A stretch of DNA of 6,754 nt from a bacterium. Its GTDB lineage: Bacteria; Armatimonadota; Fimbriimonadia; Fimbriimonadales; GBS-DC. Under the pieces are notes generated by a model, which was not told the DNA's origin, did no database searches, and saw only the letters and a program-made list of their open reading frames with translations. The position numbers and the translations under genes are program-made. This document shows, piece after piece, positions 5,128 to 6,754 of the stretch; within the stretch, counting starts at the first letter, position 1, and every line of letters starts with the position of its first letter. The DNA lies in NCBI GenBank assembly GCA_029335935.2, contig JARJMV020000009.1:1-6754 (forward strand). The letters run 5' to 3'.

Positions 5128-6592
5128 CCCTAACCGTCGCCGTCAGAAGCCGTCGTTGAGAATCTGGGCAATCGTGTTTACAGCAGTCCTCGCGGCTGCG
5201 TGGGCGCTCTACGGGCAATCCGCGCCGCGCGCACCCGACGCTCCACCTGAAGGGCTGACCCCCACCGGTAGCCTGCTGGTCATCCTGCTCCTGCTGCTGC
5301 TGAGCGCGTTCTTCTCGATGGCGGAAAGCGCGCTCACCTCCATCCGCCACAGCTGGGTGCGCATGCTCGTCGACCAGAAACATCGCCTCGCGCCGTACTT
5401 AGCAGCGTTCAAAAGCGAGCCGTCGCGCTTCCTCTCCACAGTGCAGGTCGGACTGAACATCGTGGCGTTTCTGGCGTCGGCAGTAGCAGCCACCAACTTG
5501 GCAGACCCGCTCTATACCCTCCTCCGCCCGCTGGAGCAGGCGACAGGTATCCCCCTGCACGGCTTCAGCGTCGCGCTGGTGGCGATTCTCACCGCGTTCG
5601 CTAATGTGATTATCGGCGAGACTGTGCCACGCAGCATCGCCATCACCCACGCTGAGCGCGGTGCCCTTGCCGTTATCTTGCCCATCACCATCTTTGACCG
5701 TGTCTTCCTGCTGCCGATTGTGCTGGTAAACACCGTCACGCGCGCCATCCTTAAGCTGTTCGGCATCCAGATGATGCGCCTCGCCCCCATCGTCAGCGAG
5801 GAAGAGCTGCGCGTGCTGGTGGAAGCAGGCGAGGAGCAAGGCGTCATCGAAGAGCAAGAGAAGGAGATGATCCAGTCCATCTTCGAGTTCACCGACACGA
5901 TTGCCCGCGAGGTGATGACGCCGCGCGTAGACATCAAAGCCGTGCCCGCCCACGCGACGGGACAAGAACTTATCAAGCTCGTGCGCGAAACGGGGCACAC
6001 GCGCATCCCCGTCTACGAAGGCAGTTTAGACAACATTCTGGGGGTGGTTCACGCCAAAGACCTGCTACGCTTCTGCGAGACGGGCGGCAAGTTCTCGTTG
6101 CACGAGGTGATGCGCCCCGCCTTTTTCGTGCCCGAAAGCAAGCGCGTGGTGGACTTGCTTCAGGAGATGCGTCGCCAGCGCGTGCATATGGCCATTCTGC
6201 AAGACGAGTACGGCGGCACTTCTGGGCTGGTGACGCTGGAAGACCTCGTGGAAGAGATTGTGGGCGAAATCCAAGACGAGTACGATGTCGAGCCAGAGCC
6301 TGAGGTGGAAACTTTGCCTGACGGCTCGATGCTCATCGACGCGAAGCTCCACTTGGACGACGCCAGCGAACTCCTGAGCGTGACTTTGGAATCGGAAGAG
6401 TTCGACACGCTGGGCGGCTATGTGTTCGGTCAGTTGGGACACCAGCCCACCGAGGGCGAAACCGTGCGCGTGGACGGATGGGAACTGCGCGTCCACGCCA
6501 TCGAGGGTCACCGCATCCGCACCGTGCATGCCGTGCGCATGGCAGAGGAAGCCCCCGACAACGACAGCGCCATAGAGGGCGCGATGAAGTAA
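5120..6592 (+). CDS. CNNM (DUF21)/CBS-pair/CorC-domain membrane protein, HlyC/CorC family
   Basis: Members of this family (called hemolysin, CorB/CorC, YfjD or MpfA) are implicated in magnesium or cobalt efflux and ion homeostasis; haemolysis is a historical label. The 490-residue product has an extra N-terminal hydrophobic segment (about 13-31) and a proline-rich linker. A CNNM/DUF21 domain (about 48-225) follows, with FFSMAESALTSIR (64-76), GLNIVAFLASAVAA (111-124) and the conserved GETVPRSIAI (166-175). The acidic EEELRVLVEAGEEQGVIEEQEKEMI (227-251) leads into two CBS repeats (about 265-320 and 328-382: MTPRVDIKAVP, GHTRIPVYEG, DEYGGTSGLVTLEDLVEEIVG). A C-terminal CorC/HlyC domain spans about 395-475. 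CBS pairs in this family bind adenine nucleotides. The start at ATG 5120 is fixed by AGGAGG at 5103-5108. It follows dgkA by 16 bases and is the last gene in the run. Family assignment is secure; the transported ion is inference. Confidence 0.92.
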   Translation: MDNPNRRRQKPSLRIWAIVFTAVLAAAWALYGQSAPRAPDAPPEGLTPTGSLLVILLLLLLSAFFSMAESALTSIRHSWVRMLVDQKHRLAPYLAAFKSEPSRFLSTVQVGLNIVAFLASAVAATNLADPLYTLLRPLEQATGIPLHGFSVALVAILTAFANVIIGETVPRSIAITHAERGALAVILPITIFDRVFLLPIVLVNTVTRAILKLFGIQMMRLAPIVSEEELRVLVEAGEEQGVIEEQEKEMIQSIFEFTDTIAREVMTPRVDIKAVPAHATGQELIKLVRETGHTRIPVYEGSLDNILGVVHAKDLLRFCETGGKFSLHEVMRPAFFVPESKRVVDLLQEMRRQRVHMAILQDEYGGTSGLVTLEDLVEEIVGEIQDEYDVEPEPEVETLPDGSMLIDAKLHLDDASELLSVTLESEEFDTLGGYVFGQLGHQPTEGETVRVDGWELRVHAIEGHRIRTVHAVRMAEEAPDNDSAIEGAMK

Positions 6593-6604
6593 ATCAGCAC
6601 CCCC

Positions 6605-6622
6605 GCCCGCAAAAAGGCAGGC
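6605..6622. repeat. Short imperfect hairpin after the last gene
   Basis: GCCCGC (6605-6610) and GCAGGC (6617-6622) can pair around AAAAAG, with one C/A mismatch on the plus strand that becomes U-G on the minus strand. It begins 12 bases after the stop of the CNNM/CBS gene. It could be a weak transcription terminator, but there is no T run after it on the plus strand. The minus-strand loop CTTTTT does not follow the stem either. Confidence 0.3.
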
Positions 6623-6644
6623 GCGACGCCATTCCTGGCATCGG
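6620..6644 (+). repeat. GACGCC hairpin repeat, copy 1
   Basis: CGACGCC (6624-6630), loop ATTCCT, then GGCATCG (6637-6643). Six of seven pairs form, with one C/A mismatch. It is nearly identical to the copy at 6729-6754, from which it differs in the right arm (GGCATCG against GGCGTCG). Confidence 0.75.
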
Positions 6645-6655
6645 CAGGCAAGCAA

Positions 6656-6693
6656 GGCGCGACGCCATTCGTAGCGTCGGCGTCCACACCGAC
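6656..6693 (+). repeat. GACGCC hairpin repeat, copy 2, with adjoining second stem
   Basis: CGACGC (6660-6665) and GCGTCG (6674-6679) pair around an 8-base loop. GTCGG (6676-6680) can alternatively pair with CCGAC (6689-6693). The first ten or so bases match copies 1 and 3, while the second half matches the inverted element at 138-174, so this is the form shared by both ends of the window. The two stems share bases and would be mutually exclusive. Confidence 0.75.
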
Positions 6694-6700
6694 GAGTCCT

Positions 6701-6722
6701 GCTTGGACAAGAATGTCCAAGC
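6701..6722. repeat. Perfect 9-bp hairpin with AGAA loop
   Basis: GCTTGGACA (6701-6709) and TGTCCAAGC (6714-6722) pair perfectly around AGAA. It is unrelated in sequence to the GACGCC elements but lies between copies 2 and 3. There is no adjoining T run in either direction, so it is not a classical intrinsic terminator. It could serve as an RNA 3'-end stabiliser, a protein-binding palindrome, or part of a composite repeat. Confidence 0.7.
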
Positions 6723-6728
6723 CACGTA

Positions 6729-6754
6729 GGTGCGACGCCATTCCTGGCGTCGTA
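6729..6754 (+). repeat. GACGCC hairpin repeat, copy 3 (reaches window end)
   Basis: CGACGCC (6733-6739) and GGCGTCG (6746-6752) form a perfect 7-bp stem around ATTCCT. The stem extends outward through a G-U pair (6732/6753) and T-A (6731/6754), and inward through A-T (6740/6745). It is the best-preserved copy. The window ends at the base of the stem, so further copies may follow. Confidence 0.75.

Noticed and set aside
5399..5998. 199-residue minus-strand open frame opposite the CNNM/CBS gene
   Set aside because: It is antisense to conserved CNNM and CBS coding sequence and has a composition typical of a reverse-frame shadow.
6605..6754. CRISPR array
   Set aside because: Repeats are irregularly spaced (about 36 and 73 bases), imperfect and palindromic throughout, with no uniform spacers and no cas genes in the window.

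Overview
This is a GC-rich bacterial chromosomal segment in which every gene I can support lies on the + strand. Eight closely packed genes run from about 300 to 6592, bounded on both sides by short hairpin-forming repeats. The organism cannot be named from the sequence alone. A thermophilic or environmental member of the Terrabacteria side of the tree, possibly Armatimonadota, is my low-confidence guess. It rests on gene order (a PgpH-type HD protein, YbeY, a DgkA/PAP2 fusion and a CNNM/CBS protein in a row), frequent non-ATG starts, variable Shine-Dalgarno use, and abundant GACGCC/GGCGTC palindromic intergenic repeats.

Layout. Bases 1-137 are almost pure G/C with long homopolymers and look like a poor-quality contig end or a simple repeat. 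An inverted copy of the repeat found at the other end lies at 138-174. The first operon is nadD (NAD synthesis), rsfS (ribosome silencing factor) and a membrane-anchored TPR protein that overlaps rsfS by 44 bases. The gap at 1907-2059 holds the best promoter candidate (a perfect TATAAT) and a stem-loop just before the ribosome binding site of rpsU. A second run follows: rpsU (S21, TTG start), a short PgpH-like HDIG phosphodiesterase, ybeY, a DgkA-PAP2 fusion, and a CNNM/CBS-domain membrane protein of the HlyC/CorC family. Neighbours in this run overlap by 14-17 bases or are separated by 15-16 bases, so co-transcription is likely. The last 160 bases hold three copies of a GACGCC hairpin element plus an unrelated 9-bp perfect hairpin.

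How the genes fit together. The cluster mixes ribosome function (RsfS, S21, YbeY), cofactor supply (NadD), probable cyclic di-AMP turnover (PgpH-like), recycling of the lipid carrier for the cell envelope (DgkA-PAP2) and ion homeostasis (CNNM/CBS protein). It resembles the conserved phoH-pgpH-ybeY-dgkA-era neighbourhood of other bacteria, but no phoH or era is present in the window.

No wholly new system is evident. The best leads are the PgpH relative that lacks the usual extracytoplasmic domain, the DgkA-PAP2 fusion with altered PAP2 motifs, the YbeY whose third zinc-ligand position is Asp, the rpsU leader, and the repeat family flanking the cluster in opposite orientations.
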